Source: Hedera helix (lineage: Eukaryota; Streptophyta; Magnoliopsida; Apiales; Araliaceae). From it: a stretch of DNA of 64,000 nt. Within the stretch, counting starts at the first letter, position 1, and each line of letters opens with the position of its first letter. Positions 39,713 through 52,399 of this stretch are shown piece after piece. The notes under the pieces are model-generated. The model was not told the origin of the DNA, searched no databases, and saw only the letters and a program-made list of their open reading frames with translations. Position numbers and translations under genes: made by a program. The stretch is from positions 6,300,231 through 6,364,230 of the forward strand of contig OX359285.1 of the NCBI GenBank assembly GCA_947179155.2, in the 5' to 3' direction.

Positions 39713-42148
39713 ACTGATGGTAAATCTATGGCTTTAGTTTTCAAGTTCCTTTCCACATATAAGATCAGGTTGCTTGGTGTGATGTTGTATGTTTTAGTTT
39801 CTGTTGTCTTGTAAGCTGTAATTCCACAAAGCACCTCTCCAGTAGAATGGTTGGTTTTGTTTGGGAGTCGTGTCAAGCTTTTGTATCTGTGTAGTTGAAA
39901 CTTAAAATAATCACAAAATCTCTGTAAGATGGAAAACTATCCGACTGCCATTATCAGAACTTTTGTGCATGGTCTTTAGTAAGTAAAGAAATTAAGGCCT
40001 ATAGCAAAATAATGTTCTCTGATTTTGTGTTTCTTGTCTATTGGAATTGCATAAATCTACATATGTTGCTCAAGCATTATATTGTACATATTTCTCTTTT
40101 ATTTATTTAATTATTTAATTTGTTTGCAGTGGCCACTTTTATTTGCTTGGCAGTAAGAAATGACATCTTTTTAAATTAGAAATGAGAATCTTTTTTTTTC
40201 TTTCCTATTTTTTGACGAACCTTGGGAAAAAGCCACGAGAGAGTTATTCGTCAAGAAGGTTTGAATTACAAATATGATAGAATTGAGGAGGAATTTCCTC
40301 TATCTAAGATTGAATCTGCTCTCCTCTAGCAAACAAACTAAAAGAAATGCTCCTAAATCCAAGCGTTTTTAGCTGAAGAAAATATGTTTCAGTCCAAAGA
40401 TCAGCCAGTTTTTTTTTTTTTTGAGCTAATTTGACTCACACATCCAAACACTCACATACACTCTCTCTTTAGTTTTGTCAAGAATTGAACCTCTAATCTC
40501 ATAGATATCATGAGTTGGGTAATACTACTCGGCCAATGGCGTTCAGTATATGGCAATTTTGCTAAACGGAATTTTTTGTCAAATTAAATATCAAATATTT
40601 TTTTCGTTTAGGGGTTGTTCTTTCTTTGGTGGGCCACCGAAACCTCACAGCTATGTGTCTAACTAAGGGATTGAATGTAGGAGTTACTCATAATCATTGA
40701 TTAAGGCAAGCTTGGAAAAGAATAAAAAAAATCAAACTTATCGAGTGATTTTTTCTTTTTTCATTCCCTTAAACATAAAAGTGAGAAAGGAACACAACCA
40801 GTCGTGTTACACATGATCTGCCATAACTAAAATAAAACCAAGTGCAAATTTGATAAAAAAGAAAAAATAATAAAAATAGTAAACCATACATAAACCCTCC
40901 TACTATTCAATTTACAACAACTTCCTTCTACTTGCATCCCTAGTTCCTCCTACTTTTCAATTTACATAAACTTTCTTTTACTTGCATCCCTGCAATTGGC
41001 AGCAAACATCCCCATTCTTAAAATTCAATGAGATTAAGTTCCATGCCAACGGAACTTATTCGTATGAATTCAGGTCAGCATGACTTTCTCTGTATTGCTG
41101 GAGAAGATGAGTCTCGCACTTGATTGGGGGGAAACCTGAGAGATGGCCCGAGTTTAACAGATACAATAAGGAATACAAGAAACTAGGAAATTGGAATTTG
41201 TTCATCAAGACGTGCATGTATGTGTTTTAACAAAGTTCTGGATCAAGAGTCCCTCTATTTTTGTTGATCGGTTTTTCAGAAACAAAATAGTTGCATAAGA
41301 CACACTTAACATAGTTGTTACTTTGATATGAAAATCTTTTGGTTTGCCAAACCATAGACAAATTAATAGTACGTTACGTGTGTCCTATGCAAACTTTAAT
41401 ATTAAATAAATAAATAAATTCAACTAAAAAAATAGGAATCTTTTTTTGGTGTATCAGTTGTTACATAATCCCTCATCTGGAAAATGGAGTCCTACTTTTT
41501 TAGGTGGCTTCCATTAAAATTTAAAATTGCTACTCATTTTCTTAGACACCTGGAAACTGGCTTTACCGAGCTAGCCGTAGTAGTTCAATTTAGACATGTA
41601 TCCTTACTTGGGAGGGTTCTCTTTTGACTGACATGTATCCTTACTTGTTAAAATGTCGCGAGTAATCTTATATTTTGAAATGGAGGTGGCAATTTAGAAC
41701 AGGTTTGATATAAAATCTCATCAAATTACTCCAAGAGTAAATAACGGCGAAACTCAAAATAGCAGTGGTATGCAAATTATGGGGATGGAAATAATGATAG
41801 TATTCATGTCCTTCCACCAACAGTAGATGAAGGCGACTTCAATATCCTTCGGAAGTTTCTAAAACTTCTTTATGTTTCTCAACATTTAAAGATAACTCAG
41901 GACATTAGCTAGGCGCACGTAAGTTATCAGTCAAATCTCAGAAGATTACGAACCAGGTCACAGTTGAACATTATAGTTCAATTTTATAATTGTTGTGAAA
42001 GTGATGAATTAATTAACTAAACATCTGACTGATCCAAGAAACAAGAAAATCCTAAAGAGTCAATTTATAGAAATCTCTTTAGTCATCTATTCATCTCCTG
42101 CTCTCTAGAGGATATAAAAGGAGCTGGATGATAGTTATAAGAAACTGC
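39713..42148. other. 3' untranslated region and intergenic DNA, no gene seen
   Basis: The first few hundred bases are probably the malic enzyme 3' UTR. The rest is AT-rich with poly-T runs (for example 40411-40422). I saw no coding frame with family resemblance on either strand. Confidence 0.5.
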
Positions 42149-44494
42149 ACGTTACCTGAATCTGTTGTTGCTCCAACGCTCCAGCATATCACCAAGAGTC
42201 GCTATGAATGCTCTGAAAGATGAATATCAACGACAAACAAGAATACATCTTTAGATTAAGGAAAATAAATTTTATATTCTAAAAAAGTTACCTAACAAAT
42301 AAGGAGGAGAAAACAGATTATTACACACCATAATGTACCAGACTTACATAATGGCAATTCAGAACTTAAGAAAATGCATGTATAGTCAAAAATGTTATCT
42401 AAAGTGTTACCTCCCTCCTACAAAGAATGTGTAAATATATTTTCAGGGTGTTTTTAGGTCCATGTCAGACAAACCTGAAAAACTGTGACACTCTTTGAGG
42501 ACTGAGAAAGTAACAGCTTCCAAAGATTCTTGGGACTCACCCTTTTAATGGAGATACATATTCCCACACCTGTGGTTTAGCATCCTTATCCTTGCATATC
42601 TTTGGGGGTTGGGGGGAACAAAAAAGTTACACAAATCCTAAGAAAATAGAAGGGCCAAGTGATTTCGAGTTAAGCTTCATCTATACTTGTAAACTGAGAA
42701 CATCATCTGTAGTCAAGAGAGGGATTAAACCAAAATCAGTATGAGCACGAGCTCCGTAGATTCCCTTCGTGGGCACAGAGACGCAGACCTAAAAAAATGC
42801 AGGACAGCCAGAACAATAGAAGTGACATCCCTTCATGCTCATATTAGTGGAGTACATCCTTTATGATTATTCTCACCTTCATAATGCAGCATGCGTAAGA
42901 TTGCAATTGGATCGCTAAGCATTTCTGACTGGTCGAAAAAGTCACTCCCTAAATCAAGTGCTAGGGATATGATCCTTGCTACTGCTTTTGCCACCTCTCT
43001 AGATGGATATAAAGATAGTTGTGGAAAATAAATGAATAAATCATACAGAAGGTTAATCTTATATAAATTCAAAACCCAGGTCATGTGACTACATGAGTCA
43101 CTACAAAGAAAAACTACAGCAAATTATCAAATTGTGAATGAACACTAAATTGCCAAAAATGAATTGAAAATCTTTTCAAGACCTGCTATTCCTTAAAAAC
43201 AGTGAGGTAATCGGATACTGACAAGCCATCACTTTCAGTGATTGACAATTATGCCCAAAAGTACAATCTGTGCCTTCTTATGTCTTTAAATAAAAAATAC
43301 TGGCGTCACAACTTTAGCCCTGACTAAAAGTATTCTGTTTTCCCCATTAGAAAAGCCGAGTATCAAAAGCTTAAAGATTCAGTCATGCTGAGATATCTAG
43401 CTGGATCCATATTATTAAAGAGACTTAATTATGTCAATGAACTATTTATATAAGATTACAAAGAGAAAAGCATCATGATGCAGAGTGTATGCTCAAACTT
43501 GAAACAAGTGTGCAACAGGTCTGGTTCCTATTCCAAGACAAGTTATTGCACTTCATGGCACATAGATGATGGTATTCTTTCCTGCGAAAGAGTATCTAAG
43601 CTTCTAAAGTTTTTATCTTGTAGAATTGATAAGAGCTTGCAGTGCCCCTTGATGGTATTTCTCCATTGTTTATCTCCATCATGGCAATACATCTGTCAAA
43701 CACACACCAAAGCAGTTCTAAATTATTAGCAAAAATTCGTGAATTTAATCAAAAGTGACAGTAAAGTTAGTAAACATAATACCATAAAAACAAAGAGAGA
43801 GCCTCTGTTAAGATATGCTATGAGCTGCGGATATACAGCTTACCAACTTAACATGTCAAATGAGATTTTGTTCATATGACCAGAATATTTCAGAAAGTAA
43901 CCTGTTACAGGCCACACATTTGGGCCGTGAAACGTCTCCTGTGCTTTAGGATCATCTTCAGGTACTTCAATACCAATATAATATCCCTCCTTGTAGTCTC
44001 CTGTATCAGCAAAACAGGATAATCGATAATTTCCTCACAAAAGCGTTACTCCTTAAACCGAGAACACTTCAACATTTTCAAGATGCACATTAAGGGACCA
44101 ATTTTAAGGAGTAGAATGCAATGATTTTTCAGCAACCCAATTCTCAAAATTTGTAATAATTTGTTTCATATGCAAATACACTGAAAGTAAAACGTGCATA
44201 ACCTCTTATTTTACCATTACACTTGCTGCCCCATTGGCCCCTTGAACAATAAATATATGGAATATGGAAAAGTAAAATGAGTAGCAGAACAAACCATTAA
44301 TTTGGTTGACAGGATACAGGTGTGTAGCCGCGATGTTTCTCGTTCCGTAGAACCTTCATTTTTTGCTTAATTGGGAGGTCAAAAAACCTCTTGCTTCGGC
44401 AAAAACCTCATCCATAAATTCCTGGCTGATTCCATGATTGATAACATAGAAGAATCCACAATCCATGCCTCTTCCTCGAATAGCATATACTCCT
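42149..44494 (-). pseudogene. 2-oxoglutarate/Fe(II)-dependent dioxygenase, decayed multi-exon copy
   Basis: Exon-like blocks in order on the - strand: about 44494-44306 (DCGFFYVINHGISQEFM, then FFDLPIKQKMK and RNEKHRGYTP), 44000-43902 (GDYKEGYYIGIEVPEDD), 43692 to about 43643 (DVLP, stop, WR, stop, TMEKYHQGAL), 42999-42877 (VAKAVARIISLALDL and AILRMLHYE), about 42778-42674 (KGIYGARAHTDFGL), about 42602-42543 (ICKDKDAKPQVWEYV) and 42211-42149 (ATLGDMLERWSNN). The H-x-D iron motif is present as HTD. By memory this matches plant 2-ODD enzymes annotated as flavonol synthase-like. Two nonsense codons, a missing stretch after RGYTP, and no start or final exons make it a pseudogene. Confidence 0.78.
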
Positions 44495-44601
44495 ATTGAA
44501 AATATAAGATTAATATTAATTTTTTAAAATTTATTTTAAAATATTTTTGAATTCAAAGTAGTAGGGGTGCATTTAATTTTTGATAATATAATAATAAATA
44601 G

Positions 44602-44757
44602 GGAATTGATATTTTCTCAAGATCAAATGAGATCCACTTGCGAAATATCACATCAACTTGCAGAAATATCAATTCCATATGAGAATTGATATTTATGCAA
44701 GGTCCAATGAGACCCACTTACGAAAATATCAAATTAACTTTCGAAAATATCAATTCC
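44602..44757. repeat. two tandem fold-back units of about 75 bp
   Basis: Each unit starts GAATTGATATTT and ends with its complement AAATATCAATTC. Units lie at 44602-44676 and 44682-44757. The central parts (CAATGAGAYCCACTT) are also shared. It resembles a duplicated small hairpin element. Confidence 0.7.
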
Positions 44758-44826
44758 GTAATAAATATTGTAAACTATTTATAAATTATTAGTAATATTA
44801 ATTATAAATATTATTTTAAAATAGAG

Positions 44827-44827
<1 letters not shown>

Positions 44828-44898
<71 letters not shown>
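44828..44898. repeat. compound (TA)n(TG)n microsatellite
   Basis: About 14 TA units followed directly by about 20 TG units. Confidence 0.92.
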
Positions 44899-44902
<4 letters not shown>

Positions 44903-45150
44903 GGCTATAAATACACTTTTATTATATCAAAATTTATCAAATTCATGTCATAATTTGGCCCATAAAGTAATCGGGCTTACAAATCGATACATAAAATTTC
45001 TAATTGCTTACAATGCCGACCTTATAATCAATTTTCGGGCAAAATTGATTGAAATACTAATTTGTCGGCAACTCATTTGATTTTATATTAATTGACCGTA
45101 GTTAGATATAGTTGACTTCATTAGAAAATAAAAATACTAATATATAACTG

Positions 45151-45156
<6 letters not shown>

Positions 45157-45234
<78 letters not shown>
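45157..45234. repeat. compound (TA)n(GA)n microsatellite
   Basis: About 22 TA units followed by about 16 GA units. Confidence 0.92.
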
Positions 45235-45237
<3 letters not shown>

Positions 45238-45439
45238 TTTATTAAATACACCACTCTTGCGACATCTTTCTTAGATGAACTCTTCCTCTATTTCTCCACT
45301 ATAAACTCTCCCTTCTCAATTTTAAATCTTCTGCTTCTCCTTTTCATCGTAATCAGTTAGAACAATGTCGTATTGGGTTAAATTTGGGGAGTTTATGTAA
45401 TCGGAGCATTTTGATTGTTACCAATTGGTTGAAGAACGG

Positions 45440-45815
45440 GTTGGAGAGGAAGTACTTTTCCACCTTGGGAATTTTTTTCACGCTAAAAGACACAGAGACC
45501 ATTTTTCGATGAATAATAGTCCAATTATGTCGATCACCGGATTAACAGTATGGTCGGCCACTTCTAAAAGGAATGATCTGAATATAACTAAAAAAAGATC
45601 ATATTAGATCTTGAGTTAATTATGCGTAATTAATTTATGATCTAATCTTTATTTATTTATATTCCAATTATTCCTTTTTGAAGTGATCGACCGTATCGTT
45701 AATCTAGGTGACTGGCATAATCAAACTGTTTTTCATCAAAAAATGGTCAGTGTCTTTTACCCGTGAACATGACTCTAAAGGATAGAAAGGTACTTCTTCC
45801 CTATATTGTCATGCA
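45440..45815. repeat. long imperfect inverted repeat (about 165-bp arms)
   Basis: The left arm (about 45445-45610) contains GAAGTACTTTTCCACC, AAAAGACACAGAGACCATTTTT and GTCGATCACC. The right arm (about 45640-45810) contains their complements with mismatches (GGTACTTC, AAATGGTCAGTGTCTTTT, GGTGACTGGC). The loop is about 30 bp. It could be a MITE or a hairpin locus giving small RNAs. No coding function is seen. Confidence 0.65.
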
Positions 45816-46712
45816 CAAACCCTAACCCAACCCAACCCATCCTTCGACTAATTGCTAACGATGAAAATACTCTAATTATGATACTCCCTAAATCTGACCG
45901 AATACGACATCGTTTCGACCGGTGACGGCGATGAAGAGGATAATTCCAAGATTTGGATCTTTTTCACTAGCCAGGGTTAATTAATTAGATGTGTGATATT
46001 TGAAATTAAAAGTGAAATTGAGTATATAGTAGAGAAATGTTGGAAGTGTTCATTACAAAAGAATTTATCATAGAAAAATCGCGTAAGAGTGAGGTATGTA
46101 ATAAATGATTTTCTCTGGTATTTTGTTTTTTTTTGCTCTTTCTATATGTATTAATTAGTGTTTTTACGTTTTAATGGAGTTAACTTGTATATAAATATGA
46201 TCAAACCATATGAAACCAAATGGTTGTTGGAAAATCAAGTATTCCAATCAATTTCCACTAGAATTTGATTTTGGGGTGAACATTGTAAATAATTATGAAC
46301 TTTATGTGTCGAGTAATTTAGTCCAAATTATGAATTTGATAAAATTTAGTGTAACAAAAGTGTGTTTAGCCTTATATGAAAGTGTAAATGCAAATGCAAT
46401 AATTATTAGATTGGTAACTCGTACAAGACAAGAGTTTTCTATAAAATTTATATGCTATATATTATATAAAAATCATTATAAATAAATGATTTGTGTCAAA
46501 ATTTTGAATTCTTATTTTAATATGTGACATGCATTTTTTATTGGCTAATAAATTTTGTAATGTTAATTTAGAATTGTTATTAATTACTTCAATGTACAAC
46601 TTTATTCATTTTTGGTGATAAATAATTAGCTTCTTAATTTGAGTTATTTTTTTTTATCACAAAAGTCACGTGCAAAAGATATACACACACACACACATAC
46701 CATTTATTATAG

Positions 46713-46965
46713 GGATCAACGACCGAGATTAAAAAATTAAAATTCGTCGTCCACTATTAATAGTAGCGAATGACTAAGCCACACGCTACTAATATCGGTT
46801 ACTATTAGTAGCGGATGGTTTGCATCCACTACTATTAGTTGCAGACACTGAATTTTTTTTATTCTCTCATCTACTACTAATAGTAGCGGATGTACCTGTC
46901 GTCCGCTACTATTAGTAGTGGATGTTTTAAATTCACTTATAATCTCGACCGTTTATTCTTGTATT
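46713..46965. mobile_element. fold-back element with TAGTAGCGGATG-type subrepeats
   Basis: Imperfect inverted ends (CAACGACCGAGATTA left, TAATCTCGACCGTTT right). Inside are at least four inverted or direct copies of CTACTATTAGTAG with GCGGATG flanks. It is non-coding. The repeated CGACCG/GCGGA motifs resemble subterminal repeats of DNA transposons, possibly related to the CACTA element next to it. Confidence 0.55.
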
Positions 46966-47106
46966 GGATGATAGAGATGATGTTTGCCCATTTTTTTATC
47001 CATATCAAATATTTATTATGGATCATTCCCATATATATATATATATATTGTGAATAATATGTAATGTGTTGGACTAGAGAGTCATATGATTAATTATGTC
47101 TAGGTA

Positions 47107-47234
47107 CACAACAGGAAAAAGGCTCAACAGTAACAATGACCGCATGCTTCGGCCGCTAATGGTAATATTATCGACCGCCATTAAGTCGCGTCGCTATTAT
47201 TATTAACGACCACATATCGGTCGCTGACTAGGTA
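47107..47234 (+). repeat. extra copy of the CACTA element 5' end
   Basis: Starts CACAACAGGAAAAAGGCTC after GTA and runs to the real CACTA terminus. It shares the subterminal words TCGCTATTATTATTA and GACCACATATCGGTCGCT with 47235 to about 47380. One base differs from a perfect CACTACAGG terminus. Confidence 0.75.
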
Positions 47235-48392
47235 CACTACAGGAAAAAGGCTTATCAGCGACCAACTGTATAAGAGATCACAGGCATCGGTCGTTAATGA
47301 TAATATTAGTGACTGCTATTAGCGCAACCATTAAATCGTGTCGCTATTATTATTAGCGACCACATATCGGTCGCTAATAGAATTTAGGCACCATAAAAAA
47401 TGGCTCAGGAGTTGGCGAGAAGACTTTTGCAACTGAATAGTACCAACGACCGCTGCTCAATAGTTAATACGTCCACGCCAATAAGCGTTAACAATTGACT
47501 GCGGTCGTAAAAAACGGTCGCTGATTCTTTTAATCTTAATTAGAACCCAAACAGTCGGACAGAAGAAGTAAGAAAGAAAGAAAGAGGAAGAGAGAAAAGA
47601 AAATAGAGGAGACCACCTGCCGCACGTCCGCCATGCACCTCCGGGCTTGACTCACTTGCCAGGTATATATGTATATAACTTTTTGGTTTGAAGTAGTAAT
47701 TTCTTGTAGTAACATTTGAATCTTTTGTTTCATCTAGTGTTAATAACTCAGTTAATCTTCAAATACGTATATAGCCGCTCAACTTTGACCCCAATTTCAC
47801 CTAAAGCTACATATGTTGTTCAAGGTACGTTTCTGGGTCCTTCAAGTAAAATGGAACATGTTGTTGTCTTAATTGATGAACTAAAGTTGGTTAATTATTT
47901 CATAGCTTCCCATTTGAAAATGGAACATGTTGCTATCTTAATTGACATGGTGGAATTAGACTCTTATTTATAATGTTTCAAAGTTAAAAAGAGGAATAAT
48001 GAAATCAATAATCTGCATGCAAATTATTGTATGTGAATGGTACTTGTTCAAGGTTTAGAGTGAACTAAAAACTATTGTGATTCTTTGTGAATACTTGTTT
48101 TTAATGTAATTCCGTCACTGTTTGTTTATCTTCTATTGTTCTCCGGATACATACTTAGACCGTATAAATCATATTATATTTTGTGTACTTGGAAATCTAT
48201 GAGAGATGTTGCCAAAATTTCTTTTGAACAACAAATCATTTGTTTGAGTCGTTGACATTAGTGGGACGTCGCATACTTGAATGAGATAAAAATATGATCG
48301 GTGTAATAAGGGTGGAGACATATTTAGATAAGAAACATGCATTACACTTATAGATAACACAGTTTAATTAATACAATAATTCTTGTCAAAAT

Positions 48393-48674
48393 ATGTACCA
48401 TAGTATAATGAATTTTTATCCGGATCGTAGTTGGATGAGGCAGCGGAAGTCAAGTGGTCAAAAAGGTGCCACAACTAAATTTAGAACTAGTTGCAAAGTG
48501 TTTTTGGATTATGTGTATAGTCACAAAGAATGTATCAATGCTCATAACAAGATAAGATGCCCTTGTTTGAAGTGTAAGACTGTAAATTATATAGACAGAG
48601 AGATGGTCACCTATCATTTACTTGTTAAGGGGTTCATGAATAATTACGAAGAATGTTGGTGGGCACATGGGTAG
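48393..48674 (+). pseudogene. CACTA transposase-associated domain (TNP2 N-terminus)
   Basis: Encodes DRSWMRQRKSSGQK and then SCKVFLDYVYSHKECIN. A cysteine/histidine cluster follows, with IRCPCLKCKT and TYHLLVKGFMNNYEECWWAHG. This is the typical N-terminal transposase-associated domain. Stops after WWAHG at 48672-48674. The start codon of the real protein is uncertain. Confidence 0.82.
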
Positions 48675-48839
48675 AAAAAAGATAATGGCATCGCACGAGT
48701 ACATAATCCAGGCAATAGTACCCATCGTATGAATGATATGGTTCATGATATTGATATTTTAGGGCCGAATTTTGATTGCGAACAATATATAGAACAACTT
48801 ATGAATTCTGATGCCAAAGCATTTTCAAGTTATTAGACG

Positions 48840-50492
48840 AGGGTAGCGAACCGTTGTGGCCTGGTTGCACCAAGTAAACTACATTATCTGTAGTGATGAT
48901 GTTATTTAACATTAAAGCTGATCAGAATATGAGCCATGAGTGTTTTGAGTCGCTCTTGAAGGTTATTAAAAGTATATTGCCTGACAATGAAAAATTGTCC
49001 GATAACTACTACTTTTATAAGAAAATGGTGAAGAAGTCGCGTCTTGGATACCAAAAGATTGATATATGTCCAAACGATTTCATGTTATTTTATAAGAAAA
49101 ATGAACAGAAGAAAAAGTGTACGTTGTAAAGTCATGATCGGTTCAGGCCTAATAAAGAGGGTATGACTACAAAAAAAAAAGTACCTTTTAAGATTTTAAG
49201 GTATTTTCCAATTACACATCGATTAAAAAGATTGTACATGTCTTCAAGAACAGCTGAGCATATGACTTGGCATGCGAGATCTTCAGCTAAAGATGGGGAA
49301 GTTAACCATCCTTCATATGGGAAGGCTTGAAAAGATTTTAACTTAACACATTTTGGGTTTGCATTGGAATAAAAAAAATGTGAGGCTTGGATTGTCCACC
49401 GATTGTTTCAACCCTTTTGGCTACTCAGTTATTCCGTACTCCTGCTAGCCTGTAATTGTTACTCTGTACAACTTATTGCCTTAGATGTGTATGAAACAAC
49501 CATACTTGTTTCTTTCACTCTTGATTCCTGGTCCCAATAGTACTGAAAAGAATCTAGATGTTTACTTGAGACCTCTTATAGACGAGTTGAAGGTATTGTG
49601 GGAGGATGGAGTATCTTGGGATATTTTGACGAAAATAAATTTCAACTTTAGGGCAGCGGTTATGTGGACTATCAGTGAATTTCCTGCTTATGGTATGTTA
49701 TCTGGATAAGGTACACACGGGAAGACTTGTCCATATTGTGTAGAGCATACAAAGTCTTTCAATCTATCACATGGTCGAAAGTCTTGCTGGTTTGATTGTT
49801 ATCATCGTTTCTTGCCAGTAAATCATCCGTTTCGAAATAATAGAGGAAATTTCAGAAAAAGAAAAGTAGAGAATGATATGCCTTCACCACGATTATTTGG
49901 GACGGAGATGCTCACCCATGTGATAAAATTGTCTGTCATCTCATTTGGTAAGATTGGTGCCTCATACATAATCAATCGATTTAACGATTCTTATAATTGG
50001 GTTCAGAGAAACATCTTTTGGAAACTGCCTTATTAATCTACAAATTTGATTAGTCATAATCTATATGTGATGCATATTGAGAAGAATGTGTTTGATAATG
50101 TAGTTAACATCGTGATGGGTGTTACGGGCAAGACAAAAGATAATGATAAGGCACTGTTGGACATGAAAGATATTTGTAAGCATCTTGGATTAGAACTTTA
50201 TGAATCTCCTAATGGTAAGAAAGTTAAATCATATGCAAAGTACACATTGTCTAAGAAGAAGGTTGAAAATGTGTGCACATGGATTAAGTCTCTAAAACTA
50301 CCAGATAAATATGTATTAAACATTGTAAGGTGTGTTACAAGTGGGAAATTGCAAGGGATGAAGAATCATGACTGCCATATATTCAAGGAAGGATTGATGG
50401 CTATAACATTTCAGAACTTGCTTGATAAACCGATACGAGATGCTTTGACTGAGCTTAGTTGTTTCTCAGAGACATATGTTCAAAAATGTTAA
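48840..50492 (+). pseudogene. CACTA TNP2-type transposase core, fragmented
   Basis: Pieces of Transposase_21-like protein in several frames. They include NIKADQNMSHECFESLLKVI and KIDICPNDFMLFYK (48893-49129), then RLYMSSRTAEHMTWHA and LIPGPNSTEKNLDVYLRPLI (49510 region). LSGxGTHGKTCPYC-like DNA lies near 49700, and HNLYVMHIEKNVFDNVVN with GKTKDNDKALLDMKDI lies in 50046-50492. The order matches family proteins. Many stops mean this copy cannot make transposase. Confidence 0.85.
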
Positions 50493-50880
50493 ATGAAAAT
50501 GACATGTCCATACTTGAGATCACGTGTAAACTTGAAAAAATATTCCCACCTAGTTTTTTTTGACTCCATGGAACATTTGCAAATCCATCTTCCCTATGAA
50601 GCTCGTGTTGGTGGTCCAGTTCAATATAGATGGATGTATCCTTTCAAGAGGATGATGGAAAACCTTAAGAAGAAGGTGAAAAATAGAGCTCATGTCGATG
50701 GGTCGATATGTGAGGCATATAGTTTTGACGAGATATTTATGTTTATCTCAAACTATTTTTTTTGACGAAATCTTGATGAAGGTCAATCGAATCTCGAGAC
50801 ATGATGATGGGGGCAATGTTGAACTAAATGGTCAACTTTCTGTATTTGGTCTATCGGGTCGCGCTTATGGAAAATGAAAG
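50493..50880 (+). pseudogene. CACTA DUF4218-type region
   Basis: In the same frame as the preceding piece after a single stop. Encodes FFDSMEHLQIHLPYEARVGG and VQYRWMYPFKRMMENLKKKV, then HVDGSICEAY, the hallmark sequence of DUF4218 found downstream of TNP2 in CACTA elements. Frame is lost near 50760. Confidence 0.83.
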
Positions 50881-51219
50881 CGCATATTTCTCTATGAGTG
50901 AGAATTATATGCTGCACATACTTACATTCTTCTCAATTGCGAGGAGATTGACAACTTTGTGAGGTATGCATATAAAATTCATATTTAATTTTATATTTGA
51001 ACCTGCAATCTCATATATTATGTTAATATTTATAATATATGTATTGATCATACGATGAAGAGTTAAAAGCAAATCAATACAGCATCACTGATAAAGATAT
51101 TCAACTTAGTCGTGATCAAAATTTTGCTCATTGGCTAAAGGAAAAAGTAAGTTAGTCAAATTAATTAAGCACGTCATAAAATTAATTATGAATTCTTTTA
51201 ATTTAATTGAATTTATGAA

Positions 51220-51680
51220 GTGATAATTCACATTTTATTAAATTTCTGTAACGGAATGATTTCTTTAAATGTACAAATCCTAGCCATGGGCGTAGACATG
51301 GACCAAGTTAACCGCAATGGTTATAAAGTAAATGGCTGTGACTTTCATACAAAGACATATGTCTGCGGTAAAAGAACAACTAACAATGGAGTGTGTGTTC
51401 AAGGAGATTGCCACAATGAGTTTGGTCGTGCCTCTTATGAGAGTTGGAGGAAATCATTGAGTTGTCATACAAGGGTACGTATGGGGGTTAGATTAATTTG
51501 TTTAAATGTCGTTTGTTTGATTCAAAAAAAGGGATACATTTCAATCGACATGGAATCGTTGATATTGACCTCCATAAGTCAACGTATGTCAATGCACCAT
51601 TTGTATTGCTAACTCAAACAGTACAAGTATATTACACTCTTAGTCCTATTAGGACAAGGGATAAACCGCCTACAGATTGA
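51220..51680 (+). pseudogene. CACTA DUF4216-type region
   Basis: Contains NGYKVNGCDFHTKTYVCGKR in one frame. After a frameshift near 51490, FKCRLFDSKKGIHFNRHG and NAPFVLLTQTVQVYY follow in another. This matches the DUF4216 segment of CACTA transposase proteins. The acidic tail DSDIEEEELLSDTESEEDNG-like coding follows at about 51860-51960. Confidence 0.75.
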
Positions 51681-52013
51681 CAAGTTATAATTCATACTCC
51701 CCCGCTCAGTGTGTCCAGTTAGTAGATAGGGAATTCTACCAAGAAGGGATGTTACATAGACCTCCTATAATAAATGTAGATGACAACAATGAACTAAACT
51801 AGTTCAAAGGTGGAAGTGAACCTAATGAATTGGATTAGTGCTTGTGTCATATGACAGTGATATTGAGGAGGAAGAGTTATTGAGTGACACTGAATCTGAA
51901 GAAGATAATGGTTATGAATCTCCACATGATGTCGAAAATGATTCTAAATCAGACAACGATTTTCATTAAATTGTATATTTAGTTTTACTTGTATTACGTG
52001 CAGTTATATATAC

Positions 52014-52019
<6 letters not shown>

Positions 52020-52084
<65 letters not shown>
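52020..52084. repeat. (TA)n microsatellite in the CACTA element
   Basis: About 30 TA units after CATA repeats. Reading frames across it give only alternating Tyr-Ile and are not genes. Confidence 0.92.
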
Positions 52085-52088
<4 letters not shown>

Positions 52089-52399
52089 TATTGTCATTTT
52101 ATTTGTGTACGTATTATCATATAAGTCATAGTAACATGTGCATTTTCTATATATATGTCGATTTTCCGCGGCAGCGCCAAGAACGTAGTAGCGACAACAG
52201 CACAACAGTAAAATGACAACAAGATAATCTTATTACTTAGTATACTAAAATTAATCACTCAGTATATATACAGTACTATATTGAACATGTTTTATTCTTT
52301 TGTTACAAGAATGTTTGAGAAATGATGCCTGAGAAGACATTTTTGTATTCTTTTTATCTTTTTCTTTGTATTCTTCTTCTTTTTTGAACGAATGTATAC

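Noticed and set aside
45812..45840. Telomere-like words (AAACCCTAACCC) near 45.82 kb
   Set aside because: Only one full plant telomere unit followed by CCCAACCC words; too short to call an interstitial telomere.
47536..47733. 65-aa - strand frame near the CACTA left end
   Set aside because: No recognisable domain, low-complexity Leu/Ser tail, located in the element's non-coding 5' zone.
51989..52216. 75-aa + strand frame rich in Tyr-Ile repeats
   Set aside because: It is a translation of the (TA)n tract and has no protein-like flanks. The same applies to the Tyr-Ile frames at 10628-10858 and 45154-45360 and the Cys-Val frame at 44856-45080.
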